NCBI GenBank assembly: GCA_947683625.1 | Contig: CANTUR010000846.1 | Location: 62,001-126,000, forward strand | Source: Mallotus nudiflorus | Taxonomy: Eukaryota; Streptophyta; Magnoliopsida; Malpighiales; Euphorbiaceae | DNA: 64,000 bases | Reading direction: 5' to 3' | Part shown: in pieces, positions 35,757 through 46,849 of the stretch | Numbering within the stretch: the first letter of the stretch is position 1 | Layout of the letters: every line of letters starts with the position of its first letter | The notes under the pieces: model-generated | Seen by the model: only the letters and a program-made list of their open reading frames with translations | Told to the model about the DNA's origin: nothing | The model's database searches: none | Position numbers and translations under genes: made by a program

Positions 35757-36955
35757 TGTAGACGGTCAGGGTTTAGCGCATGCCAAGTATCTTGTGACCA
35801 TGACACTATTTGAGCTTAAAGTTCCAGGGAATACACTACTACATCACAAAGACATAGCATGGAGATAAGGAATCACCCAAGGTAATAACTAGGACACATT
35901 AAAGGTGGTGGTTACTCAATTCTCTAAAAGAAACTTAGCACCGCAACTAGGGATTCTAGGTAAGGAATACTAACTTCTTTTAGTCTTGTGTTCATTTAGA
36001 ATTAGTTTATGAATTACTATCTCACTCTCTAATTTACATCAGATTTCATATTAAACCCTAATTTATCAATCAATTCCAAATGCAACTATTCATGAAATAG
36101 CACACAAAAAACTGCATTCATACAAGGTGAAACATCCTTAAATTAGTCTAGTTTATATTGATTTTAATATAAAGTTAGTTAAATCAACATATTATTTACA
36201 AGTGGAATGGAAACTAATGGTGGGCCTGCATTTTTAATTAATTAATGAGCCTATCTCTATTATTTTTAATTCTAAAAAACATGACCCTAAGTCTACTAAA
36301 ATTTAAAAGAAAAATTGGGATTGGATTGGGCTTGAATTAGTGGGCCTAGTTCTAATTAATTTTAATTTAAATGAATTGATCTTAAATCTATTTATTTTAA
36401 AAGAATTGCTTTAATGGGACGAGCTAAATCTAAGAAATTTTAATTAAACTAAAAATGGGTCTAAGTCAAAGTTAACCTAAATGGGCCTAAATTTATTTTA
36501 AAGTTAATTTAACTAAAAAAAAATTTATAGGATTATTAATGGTGAATTAAACCTAAATGTGGGTTTGAGGCCCATAATGAATAAATAAAGAAAATGAAAG
36601 TCTAAATAATTAAACAAATAAAATAAAGCAAACAAGATGTATAAGAATTGATTCTAACCCTAATTTTTACATGTAACCTAATTAACTACAGCCACCATGG
36701 ATTTTAATTAGGGTTTTTACCAAGTGAACCTAATTTACTAATTAATTTTAAGTAGCAGAAAATTAAATGGTTTCACTATTATCCCACTATGGGGGCTATT
36801 ACAACCTATGTATAATAAAAAAAAGTTACAGCCTAAAAAAATAAATAAATACACAACATAAATACCATAACAATAAAACACAAAAAGAAATAAAAAAAAA
36901 ACTATGTGATTTGAAACATAGCTTTAAATCCATTCCATTCCATAGATCTTTATGG
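35757..36955 (-). mobile_element. 5' LTR of T3, truncated
   Basis: It aligns with the first 1.2 kb of 7145-9351 (see that entry). It begins TGTAGACGG on the + strand, so the minus-strand LTR ends in CA next to the PBS. At about 36955 the match stops in mid-LTR and reverse-transcriptase sequence of another element begins. About 1 kb at the start of the LTR is missing, which points to deletion rather than clean insertion. Confidence 0.65.
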
Positions 36956-37430
36956 ATCTCTAGATTTTGCTCTAACATTCTTTAGTCTGAAGGGCATCAC
37001 TTTATAGCAGTAAAGACTTTCGTGGGTGATGAAGGTTGTCTTCTCTTGATCTTCCTTCTTCATCGGTATTTGGTGATATCCTTGTGCTGCTTCAACAAAA
37101 CTATATAGATTGTGGCCAACAGTAGAGTCTACTAGTTGGTCAATTGTAGGTAGTGGGTAACTGTCTTTAAGGCATGCCCAGTTAAGGTCGGTATAGTCCA
37201 TACACATCCTATATTTACTATTTGATTTCTTGACTAGTACCACATTGGCTACCAATTTTGGGTGGGTAACTTCCTTGATAAACCCGGCTTCTAATAACTT
37301 CTTCGTTTCCTCGATGATTATCTTCTACCTCTCGCATACAAAGTTTCTTTTCTTCTGGACCACTGGCTTCGCCCCTAGTCTAATGTTCAAATTATAACAG
37401 GCAATCTGGGGATCTACCCTAATTATTTCA
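36956..37430 (-). pseudogene. T2 reverse transcriptase N-terminal part
   Basis: The frame 36950-37255 shows VANVVLVKKSNSKYRMCMDY, TDLNWACLKDSYPLPTIDQL and VDSTVGHNLYSFVEAAQGYH, then PMKKEDQEKTTFITHESLY and VMPFRLKN at the break. The CMDYTDLN...KDSYPLP wording is characteristic of Tat elements. Upstream in the same sense IIEETKKLLEAGFIKEVTHP continues the domain start. The catalytic YxDD is lost with the truncation. Confidence 0.8.
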
Positions 37431-38220
37431 GATGCCTAAGAAGCAAAATCTTCTGAGTGCCTAGTGAGGACTTCACTTATTCTATGCTTAGTGTCATAGT
37501 TGAGCTTATTGCCAATCTTCACTATTTTTCCATTAGTAATTTATAATGTCTTAGTGTCATCAACTGGTTGTAGTCTGGTGCCTTGCTTCTCTACTTCCCA
37601 AGTTTCTAAGGGGAAGGCTTCTATCTAAGGCTTTGTTGCCATCTAGTAGCACTTTCTGGCCATGTGCTGATCTTCGTGAATTATAAGAGTTCCACCCTCA
37701 ATTGGAATCTTTATAGTTAGGTGTCAAATGCTTATGACTGTATCCATTTCATAAAGCATTGGTCTTCCTATGATACCGTTGTATGCTTATTGGAGATCCA
37801 CCATATTAAATAAAGCTTTAATAACTTTTGTGTCTTCATCGTCCCAATTTCCAAATTCTACATTTAACTCTACATTTCCCATTGACTGTATGGTTCCTCC
37901 ACAGAAGCTTGTAATGGGATTCTAGATGGCTTTCAAGTTGGTGACGGAGCCTCCTATGGCTTTATAAGCATTCCAAGATAATGCATTGATGGAGCTTTCA
38001 TTATCAACCAATAACCTCTTCACCAAATAATTGTTAATGTATGCATTTACCACCAGGGCGTCACAATGTGGATGGCAAACATGAAACTCATCTTCTGAAT
38101 CAAATACGATCTCTCTTTTCTTAAAGGCTAGCCCTTCTCCATGGCTCCTTTTAGATTTCTTCTCAGCATTTTCTCCTCCAATAATCATGTTAATGATACC
38201 GGCTGGCTCATTCTAAGCCT
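37431..38220 (-). pseudogene. T2 protease region
   Basis: The frame at 37922-38188 gives VFDSEDEFHVCHPHCDALVV and KRLLVDNESSINALSWNAYK. The usual active site in this family is Asp-Asn/Thr-Gly-Ser-Ser, and here the Gly is Glu, which would inactivate the enzyme. After a stop the retropepsin fold continues as FCGGTIQSMGNVELNVEFGN and YNGIIGRPMLYEMD. Confidence 0.7.
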
Positions 38221-39791
38221 TCTTTATTTTTGGCCTGTCTCGCCCATGGGCATCCGGATTCCTAATTCCTCTAGATGTGTTAGTGAAATTATTGAGTTTA
38301 CCATTCTGTACTAGTCTTTCTATGGCATTCTTTAGTTCTCTATAGGCCTTGGTGTTTTGCCCGTATTCCTAATGATACTGGCAATAATGTCCCCTATCCT
38401 GCGTGGCTCTCCAGCTTGGGCTTATTCTTCTGGCTAGGGTAATTCCTATGCCATTATGTCTGACCCGTATGAGAATTATGGATCTTAAGATATTTAAAGG
38501 TGTGTATCTGTCTGTTTCTTTTTCAAATATTTCTACCAGGTTTTTAAAATTTATTTTTAGGGAGCTTGCTCGTATGGATCTTGATCTTTCCTCTTTGGTT
38601 GGTGGTTTTTATTCTTCCCTTCGCATCCTTCTATTTTCATCTATCTTTATCATTTTGACCGCCATAGCCATTACTTTCACAAAAGTGCTAGGTTCCTTTG
38701 TCATTATCTTATCTTTGAGCTTTCTGAGTGTAGTGCCATTTTTCAAAGCTTCTATAGCAACTTCGTCTATAAAGTTTTTAATTTGCATAGCTACCTTATT
38801 GAATTGATATAGGTAGCTTTATAGGGACTCATTGGCCTCCTATCGACACATCTAGAGATCGTTGATGTTTTTGGCAACGAGAGTGTTGCTGATGAACCTG
38901 GTATGAAACTTCTCTGCCAGATCCTCAAAAGAGGTGATGGAGTTCTCTGAGAGCTAATGAAACCATTTTTGGGCATTCTTTATGAGTTTGTTTGGGAAGA
39001 TGCTGCACATGATTACATTATTTATGTTATGGAGCAACATTCTTATTCTAAACAAGGATATATGGTTGACAGGATCTCCAGTCCCATCATATTGATCTAG
39101 TTGTGGGATTTAAAACTTGGTTAGGATCTCTATCTGGATTATTCTTTTTATGAATGGCATTCTACCTTCCATAATACATTCATCTTCTTTCCTCAGTCCT
39201 GTATGGGCTTTGTATATAACTTCTTCAACCCTCTAGGTTAACTTTAATTCATTGAGAGCTAGAATTATTGAACTAGATTCCCCTTTTAGAACTTTACTCT
39301 TCCCCTTATTCACCTCAAGTATCTCCAGAGGTGTTGTGTTATTGTCCATGTGAGCCAACCCAGGGTTATCGCTTTGAACTAAGGTATTCAATTATTGTTG
39401 CATTAGGGCTATCTGAACTTGGATGTTTTGTATCATTGTTTCCTTGTTGGTTGGGGTGAGGTTGAGTGTTTGGGTTATAGTGTTCAGGTTAGGCATAGTT
39501 ACAAGGTAAGGAAGGTATTGGTCGGTGATAGTGTTGCAATGGGGCATAATATGGAAGGTCAGTGCCCAAAGCTAGCCACCCATGGATATTTCTAAGAGGA
39601 AAGTGTGTACCTCCATATAAAGGTCAGACATACTGGAAAGTTACTAGAGGTACTGCTGTTAGGAGAGGTGTTGACAGATTGGTTAGAGGAATGGATGCTG
39701 AGAGGTTGATGTGAGTTTCAAGAGTCAAGATTGGTGGTGGGCTGGTGTCAGTGTCTTAACTTGGAAGATATACGAATGGCTTTTCCCAATA
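38221..39791 (-). pseudogene. T2 gag
   Basis: The capsid start is at about 39050-39130 (FIPQLDQYDGTGDPVNHISL-like, with one stop). It is followed by MCSIFPNKLIKNAQKWFH, SITSFEDLAEKFHTRFISNT, SYLYQFNKVAMQIKNFIDE and FVKVMAMAVKMIKIDENRR. A remnant nucleocapsid (RGHYCQYH) lies near 38370-38400. This is the standard Retrotrans_gag order. Stops replace several expected Trp or Gln residues. Confidence 0.75.
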
Positions 39792-39810
39792 GTTCCCATA
39801 GACGATACCA
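39792..39810 (-). other. T2 primer-binding site
   Basis: Minus-strand TGGTATCGTCTATGGGAAC lies two bases inside the LTR. The same place in the small element at 46830-46847 reads TGGCACCGTCTATGGGAA. This GCxCCGTCTxTGGGAA type is usual for Tat/Athila-group gypsy elements. Confidence 0.65.
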
Positions 39811-39812
39811 CT

Positions 39813-40302
39813 TGATAACTTATTTCCAGAACTCTTGAGCTTGAAACCCTGCAGGTGATCAACAAAGGGCAAGGTGAGAGGTGGGGAGGATCCCACAAAC
39901 ACTTTGATACCTAAGTCAGAAAATAGAGAGAAAATGAGAGCAACTAGAATATCAGACAATAGAATGAATGAGAATGAGAGATATAAGGTCCTATTTATAG
40001 TGATATTTAAACCTGAAAGGAGTAGGGTTCCTCCTTGGATAGGAATCCTAGATTAAATAGGAGAGTATTCCTTCTTCATTTGGGAATCTTTTTGAGGCAG
40101 TAACCTTTCCCTAAATGGATTTGGCTACCTTCCCTTTCCAAGTAATCTGTATAGGAAACAAAGTTCTTTAATTAAACGGGAATATATATATGTGGCGTAT
40201 CACTTCCAAATCTAAAACTCTTGGAATTACAAATTAGATATTGAATATAACAGAATAAACATATAAATATATATTTTTGCCACTGGAGCATTTCCCCTAT
40301 CA
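39813..40302 (-). repeat. 5' LTR of T2
   Basis: It is 490 bp. The minus strand reads TGATAGGGGAAATGC at its start and AAGTTATCA at its end, next to the PBS. Only one LTR remains, so age cannot be estimated. Confidence 0.7.
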
Positions 40303-40974
40303 AAGTTATATGAATTAAAACAAAAAAGTGATTAGTATTAACACTGTAGGACTAATGAATGGAGTCACAATATAGTTTAAGGAAAAACCAATAAGAATCA
40401 TACCAAATCCTACACTTCAATCAAATATAACAATTTGATTTATCAAAAACAAAATATCACTCTTCTTAAAAAAAAACAACAGAATATCACTATTTTTATT
40501 TTTAAGTTAAATTTAGTGCTTTTTTGGTTATTTAAAAAAGATAAATCTCAAAAAATAATTTACCTTCTTGTACAATTCATTATTTATCTTCTCTATTATT
40601 TATAAGTGTTTCACTCATAGTTTACCACATCAAAACCTAATCTCAAAAGAAATTTATACACCTTTAATGAACTAAGTTTGGTGGCCAATTTTCATAAATG
40701 CTACAATCAAACCCAACTTAAATTCCAAAAATAAAATCTTAATCGATGCTTATCGATGCATTTCTCGTAAGGGTCCACTCATACGGAACTAAGTGTGCTA
40801 AGCTTGTCAAAAAATTTAGGAACATTCATTGTATTGAAATGAAGCTTACTCCTAGTGGTGATTTGGAGTCAACTTTCAATCAGGTGTTCTTGGTTCATGG
40901 GGCATGCAAAAGGTTATGCTTGGAAGTCCTACTATTAATTATGTGTTAAAGCTTCTCCACCTCATCTCTTTTAC
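40303..40974. other. Non-repetitive AT-rich sequence, host-like
   Basis: I see no transposon motif. A 67-codon frame (40746-40949, DAFLVRVHSYGTKCAKLVKK) is not recognised and may be chance. The stretch abuts the solo LTR, and once that LTR is removed it would be continuous with the sequence holding the oxygenase pseudogene exon. Confidence 0.35.
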
Positions 40975-41158
40975 TATAATGACCTAGTATTTTAAATAAA
41001 ATAATATTATTTTGGAATATGCAGTGTTAATAATTTTAAATTTTATTTGTATATTATTATTGTTAATTGCTAATATTATTTATATATTTTATTCTAAGAG
41101 ATTTGTTTACGTAAAATAATTTATTTTACATGGGATTATTTGATAATATTAAAGCTAA

Positions 41159-41244
<86 letters not shown>

Positions 41245-43991
41245 ATAGTAGTTGAAGGGCAATTTGGTAATTTCATAAATAAAGAAATAAAAAGTCAAAA
41301 GCAGTCAATCGGGTCTCTATTTTCTCTCCTGTCTTTCTTCTTCTTCTTCTTCTTCTTGGTCTGTCACCTTCTACCACACCAGAGCCGCCCCAACTACCAC
41401 CTCCGGCTTCTTCTAGACGTCGCCAACTGCCGGGAACCGTCGAGAACAGGAAGTGATCGAAAGTTGAAGCTCCAACACATCAGTGAGATTCCGACCACCT
41501 CAGGGCTTCAAACCAGACTCTTTTGAACAGTTTTCCACTAGTGAGTCCATTTCCAAGCTTCTTTTTAGCTCAATTTTTCTAGATTTTTAGATATCTTTAA
41601 TTTTTAGTTTATGTGTTTTAGGGTTTTTACTTTTTTTGAACTTGATATTGTTTGACTTATGCAAACTTGCTTAAGAAATGTTGATTATGGTAGCTTAAGC
41701 TTCTCATAAATATATTTTTTTGTGTATTTTTTTGAGTTAATTTGAATTTTGGGCAATTTTTTATTATTTTAATATTAAATATTGAATTTTTGATAATTAT
41801 GTTAATTAATTAGTTTTAATGAGAATTTGGTTAAATTAGTGTTGGTAATTTGAGTTAATAATTTTAGAATTATTAAAATTATTTTTGGTGAATTTATATA
41901 ATTTTTGAGAATATTAATTATATTATGTAAATTTTGTATTTATTAGTTAATTGTGTAATTTTGTGAAAATTATAGTTAAATAATGTGCTTTAAATGATTT
42001 TAGAATTATATAGGGTATTAAAATGATTTTTATAAATTATTTACTATTTTTAACTAATTAATACTAATTTTTGAAAATTATATTCAAATAATATATTATT
42101 TACTATTTTGGTGATTAAATGGATTTTTAATTACTTTTAATACATATTTAGGCTATTTAAGCTATTTGAATATATAAAAGTGAATTTTTACTATTTTATA
42201 TTGAATTATGAAAAATTGAATTTTTATTAATATTATATTATTATTTGAGATTTTTATTTAATTATTGTGAAAATAATTGTATTTGGTGTTTTATTGTTTA
42301 AATATATTATATTTTGGTATTTTGAGGAATTTAATTATTTTTAGGATATTTATTATTTTATTTATATTTTTGGTGAATTGTGAATCTCGGTTGAGAAATT
42401 GCATAATTCAGGGTTCCAACCTGAGGTGTTGAGCCTTCTGTGTTAGAAGTGTATTTTTCTTGCAGGATCGGCTCTACTTTTTAGTAGAGACATGTTTGTT
42501 TTACAGAGGAGGTTCTGCTGAATTTTCAGTAGAATTCTCGTAAAACGTGACATCGGGTCTATGCTGAATTTCTATGTTTGTCTGAATTTTGTATTCCTAG
42601 ATCGAGTCTCTTTTAGAAGTATAAGTTAGAAATTTATTCTGATTTATTATTATTATTTATTTTCTAGTGTCGAGACCGAAGCCTATCAGACCAAGCCCAT
42701 CGAGTCAATCTTCAGGAGCACAAACTTGTGAGTTATTATGTTATATATGCATTGCATATAGAATGCATAAAAATTATCATCCATGAATTTTATAATGAAA
42801 TTGAATATGAATATTTCTTTAAGTGTAAAATATATTTTTGGTATATTTTTATATATTTTTGGTATATTTTAACATACATGTGACGTGTAAATAATTGATA
42901 TATTCCTAACATGCAATCAATATATTTTTAGTATATTTATGGTTTATTTTGATATATATGTGGCTTATATATTTGGAATATTTTTAGCATATCTCCAGTG
43001 TACAATTGGTATATTATTTGTATATGATGGGTATATTTTGCTATGAATGGATGTTATTACATTTTTATTAATTTAATAATTTTTAAGTTTATATGAAGGA
43101 TATTAATAAAACATGCTACCTAGTGGGCAGCACTAGGACCATGTATGTACCGGTGTGATAAATTTTAGGGTTGAGTTATAAAATCATTTGAGGTAACTTT
43201 TATTTGATTGATTATTTGAGATTGATGTGATTGAGTAGTGTGGTTGCTAGAGCTCGATTGACCTAGTGTCTCAGGGCCAATCACACCGACAGTAAGACTA
43301 TTGGAGCTCAGTTGACTTAGTGTCTCAAGGCTAATCTACTATCCAAAATGGAATAAGAGAATTTATTTAGAATTAAGTGAGCCTGTATGGCTAATGAGAT
43401 ATTTGTTTGAGGTTGCGAATAATTAGGGTTCTATTTGATCCTTCATTCAAATAAACATTTTTTAGTATTTATTATATACAAAAGTGATTTCAGCATCTGT
43501 TTGAAATGCCTGTATATATTTATTATATATATTGATGCTTGATTGCATATGACATTAGGAGGTGCATGTATATATAATATAATAATTCACTTAGTGAGGT
43601 TTGACTCCCCTTAGTTGAATTTTTTTTTCAGGAGATTCTTCGTCTTTAAATCTTAGTAGTAAACCCCTACGCTAGACTTCTTCAGCCTCAGCTAGATTGT
43701 GTAAATTATTTATCTGACTTTTATTGTATTCTAGAAAACTGCAGTAGTAGTGTTTGTATCTGTAGAATGTGGTTTTAATGTTAGAGAACTTTCTTTGAAT
43801 ATTGTATGAAATATTTTATTTTATGATATGACATTAAGAATTTATTTTATATATCGACTTAAGTTTTAATTCTGGCATATTTTTATTTATTTATTGTATG
43901 CTTTTATTACTAAGGCTTGTGACGAGTTCTGGATTCGAAAGAATTCTCGTTCCCTAGCGCTAGTCATGACTCCCCGGTTTGGGTCGTGACA
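40975..43991 (+). mobile_element. 3.0-kb gypsy solo LTR
   Basis: It aligns over long stretches with 55687-58597 (for example ATGCAGTGTTAATAATTTT, GTTTTACAG-GGAGGTTCT, AAACGTGACATC, TGCTACCTAGTGGGCA, AGGTTGCGA). It begins TATAATGACCTAG (against TGTAATATCCTGAG in the other copy) and ends GGGTCGTGACA. The flanks are TTTAC (40970-40974) and TTTGC (43992-43996), a duplication with one transition. No internal region is attached, so it is a solo LTR left by LTR-LTR recombination. The frame at 41140-41526 is a microsatellite artefact inside it. Confidence 0.8.
41158..41252. repeat. Composite (TTA)n-(TAG)n microsatellite
   Basis: About 17 TTA-type units pass directly into about 12 TAG units. A (CTT)n stretch lies at about 41336-41357. 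The matching part of the second LTR copy has a (TA)n run instead. Confidence 0.9.
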
Positions 43992-44331
43992 TTTGCATAA
44001 TTTTTCAACTCATTTTCCATCCTCTCATTCTCTTCTCTCTCTTTACACTCACTTTTTCTTTTGCAGAAGGCCTCAACAGGTCACCGAAAGTTACGGAAGG
44101 CCAAAATCAAAACGTCCCCAACTTTCAAAAGTTTAAATGTGCAAAGACGTTTTGGTTATCTCTTTGGGTTGTGAGGGCAGTGGCTAAATTATTCAATAAA
44201 TCCGTTAAGCGTGCACTAATTATAGGTTTTTCCATGTAACAAATTGATTAAATCGTATAGAAGAAAGTACTTGTTCAATTACTATCAAGGAAATGATTTA
44301 TATGTTGGGTTTAGCTGGGTTGGGCACGCAT
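43992..44331. other. Sequence upstream of oxygenase exon, gene not recognised
   Basis: This contains a pyrimidine-rich stretch (44015-44060, ending TTTTGCAG, acceptor-like) and a frame (43979-44239) of no known family. It may be the damaged 5' part of the oxygenase gene, but nothing in it matches that family clearly. Confidence 0.3.
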
Positions 44332-44553
44332 GTAATTAATCATATAGTGCCAGTTGAGGTAGCAATGAACATGCAATTAGTGCCAAGTGAATTCTTTAAG
44401 CTTCCTGTGGATGACTGTTAAAGACAATGAGACTTTCAACAAGTTTTAATGTGAATAAGGAGAAAGTTCACAATTGGAGAGATTATCTTTGTCTCACTAT
44501 TATCCCCTCCATAAATATCTACTTGAGTGGCCTTCTAATAGTCCTTTATTCAA
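44332..44553 (+). pseudogene. DMR6-like 2-oxoglutarate/Fe(II) oxygenase exon remnant
   Basis: The first frame gives VINHIVPVEVAMNMQLVPSE and FFKLPVDD, matching the VINHGV...EFF.LP region of plant 2OG oxygenases. A shift at about 44405-44425 leads to MRLSTSFNVNKEKVHNWRDY, which is the diagnostic stretch of DMR6/DLO-type salicylate hydroxylases. A second one-base shift after RDYLCL restores HYYPLHKYLLEWPSN and SPLFK, and a splice-donor-like GTAAGT follows at 44554. The KMKLYSDDPSKT segment is lacking. No downstream exons with the iron-binding His/Asp are seen. In plants this family lowers salicylate and defence; this copy cannot work. Confidence 0.75.
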
Positions 44554-44796
44554 GTAAGTTTTTCATCTCTGTTACCTCGAAAGTCTTAACTCTCTTCTCT
44601 GTTATATATGAGATTTGATATAAACTTAGTTCTATGTTAATAATATGGCTCATGAATTATTTATGGTAAAATACACCTGATGAAAATGTGCAAATAGTAA
44701 ATCCTTCATTATTTCCTTCTGTATTTTAATTTACACATCTCTTTTAATTTTTTTTAAAAGGAAAAGTGGCAACTGCCAAAGATTATAACAAAACAT
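44554..44796. other. Intron-like or intergenic sequence
   Basis: This AT-rich sequence follows the pseudogene exon and its donor-like GTAAGT. No further oxygenase exon is found before the LINE scrap. Confidence 0.3.
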
Positions 44797-44940
44797 TTAT
44801 GCTATAAGCAATGCCTTATCATGCTGCAAAAGCTGAATTACATTAGTGGGAGGGTGAAAGATCACATGGGTGCCAATAGAAATATTTAAAGTCGTTGAAG
44901 CAAGAGCATCAACATAAAAGTTAGCTTACCTGAAGATGTG
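44797..44940 (-). pseudogene. LINE-type RNase H C-terminal scrap
   Basis: The minus-strand frame reads HIFR, a stop where Glu is expected, then ANFYVDALASTTLNISIGTH and VIFHPPTNVIQLLQHDKALL. The R-E-A-N...ADALA...PP pattern is that of the RNase H-like domain at the end of plant non-LTR (LINE) polyproteins or of their host-annotated relatives. It is only 48 codons long, so the assignment is tentative. Confidence 0.5.
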
Positions 44941-45043
44941 TTTTGTATATAGTTAAGCATGTATGTAACTCTTAAATGTATAACAATTGTTGTTATTTTT
45001 TTTAAAATGAATAAATTAGTTTGTTTTTTAATTTTATAATAAT

Positions 45044-45490
45044 TGATCACTCCGAATTGATATTTTTACTAGCAGAACTTGTATTGATGAGGAAAATGGG
45101 TAAAGGGGCAGGGTTTTCCCCATAAACACTTCAAAGCTTAAGTCAGTATTGGTATAAAAAAATATATAATAAAGCAAATAGGCATAATAGAATAGAGAAT
45201 AAAAAGTGATTGCTTGGATGGTGTGATGATGGAGTGATGGAATGATGTCTTGGTGATGTTGAATGATGAGAATGTGAGAATAAAATGAATGAAATGAGAT
45301 GTCATAAGATGCATTTATAGGAGTAGGTATTGCTCAAACCTATTAGGAATATAATTCCTTAGTCTTATAGGATTGCCTTATTTATGAGAGAATGAGACTT
45401 CCTTTGCAGAGTAATCTTCTTATTCAAGTAATCCTCATTTTTTGAGGAAATATAACCCTTATTAGAATAGGATACTGATAAGGGATATCA
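45044..45490 (-). repeat. 3' LTR of the non-autonomous element
   Basis: Its + strand ends are TGATCACTCCGAATTG and AAGGGATATCA. It aligns throughout with 46850-47317 (for example TTCCCCATAAACACTTCAAA, GATGATGGAGTGATGGAATG). Confidence 0.85.
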
Positions 45491-45853
45491 AGAGTCCCCC
45501 CTGAAAGTCTGTTCAAATATTTATGTCCGATATATCCAGGTCTGTAAGGTGATGGAAATGTCATTCTTTTATTTAAAGAGAGAATGTTTGAATCATTGCG
45601 TTTGATATGGAAGGGTGAGTTGAGGTGACCAGCCTCAGTCATAGGAAAAGATGAAGCTTGGTATCAAGTCTTGAAATCATCATATAAGAATATTTTGGAA
45701 GTGCCAACTAGACTTAGACGTATAAAACTTGTAATAAAAAAGGATATATGAGAGATTAACCTGCTAGTATAGAGACAATATGACAGAACCAGTTGTCACT
45801 GGAGTTTTGATGCTCGGTGCATTAAAAGCGCAACCTGAGTGTTGAACCTCAGT

Positions 45854-45995
45854 ACTATAGAAGCGACCTGAGGGTGCTAGTTTCCAGATACTAGTCTTAG
45901 ATGCTCGAGGCTTAAATGCTCGATGCAAAGATGCGAGGCTTATAGGCTTAGAACCTCAATACTATAGAAGCGACCTGAGGGTGTCAGTTTTCAGT
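45854..45995. repeat. 98-bp spaced duplication in the element interior
   Basis: GAACCTCAGTACTATAGAAG and CGACCTGAGGGTG occur at about 45854-45896 and again at 45952-45994. Copies of TTAAATGCTCGATGC and ATGCTCAGCG lie between and after. The interior thus grew by duplication. Confidence 0.75.
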
Positions 45996-46849
45996 TAATG
46001 GACATTGATGTTAGAGCTTTAAATGCTCAGCGTGGAGTGACAGTTGACATTGATATGCACGGGGCAATAACTGTTATATTATTTTAATGCCTTTTTTGAC
46101 AATTTCTGCATGTTGATATTGAGTGAGGTTATCAGAATGTCTGACTGCTTGGACCAATTAGTGTTTATAGTAGTGTCTTCAATAAATATATTTTCCTTAT
46201 TTTTTGTCCCACCTTTAAGTTTAACGAATATTTATGTTCGTTGTTTGCTTCAATTATTGCTTGATTGACCTTGTCCTTGAAGATGCTGCCATGACTTTTG
46301 CTTTATGTAATGTTGAATGTTTGAGTTTTTAATTAGCTTTAATTTGGTGCTATGTATTACCCAAGTTTGTGCGTGTCCAATTTATTAGCATTTTATGTAT
46401 ATCTAGCTTTATAAAAATATACCGTCCGAATATACTGCTTCGAGATCATCAGCTATATCAAGTTCCTAAAGGCCATAATGATTTTTTTTATTGATATTCA
46501 TGAGTATTGACGTTGAGGTGCTCATGGTAACATCTACACTTGTATTGTTTTATTGTAACAATAAATAATAAAAGAACAAAAATCTCGATATCGCTCGATC
46601 CATCTCAATTAATTATCAATCCAAGTGATAATAATTTAAAAAAATGGATATGAAAATAAATAATTAGGAAATAAACTTATCTTGGTTGTAGTGCTCTTGT
46701 TCCTCCTCTTGAAGTAACGAATATTTATGTTCGTTGAAATTGTCTAGTTGTTGTTGAGTATTTGAAGGTCTCTCCATAATTTGTGTTGTTGATGTAACAT
46801 GGCTTTTAACCATGTGATCGTGGGTCCGATTCCCATAGACGGTGCCACT

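Larger units (their letters stand above)
36956..40302 (-). mobile_element. Tat-lineage element T2, 5' half
   Basis: The minus-strand order is LTR (39813-40302), PBS (39792-39810), gag, protease, start of reverse transcriptase, then an abrupt end at the T3 LTR. The RT palm with YxDD, RNase H, integrase and 3' LTR are absent. Stops occur throughout. The LTR resembles those of the small element at 45044-47317, suggesting a related family. Confidence 0.75.

Noticed and set aside
38403..38807. 134-codon + strand hydrophobic frame
   Set aside because: It is the shadow of T2 gag, which reads convincingly on the opposite strand.
41140..41526. 128-codon frame with poly-Leu and poly-Val
   Set aside because: It is translated from TTA and TAG microsatellites within the solo LTR and has no protein family pattern.
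43979..44239. Signal-peptide-like protein
   Set aside because: The hydrophobic start comes from a pyrimidine-rich stretch at the solo LTR edge; the frame begins within the LTR end and matches no family.
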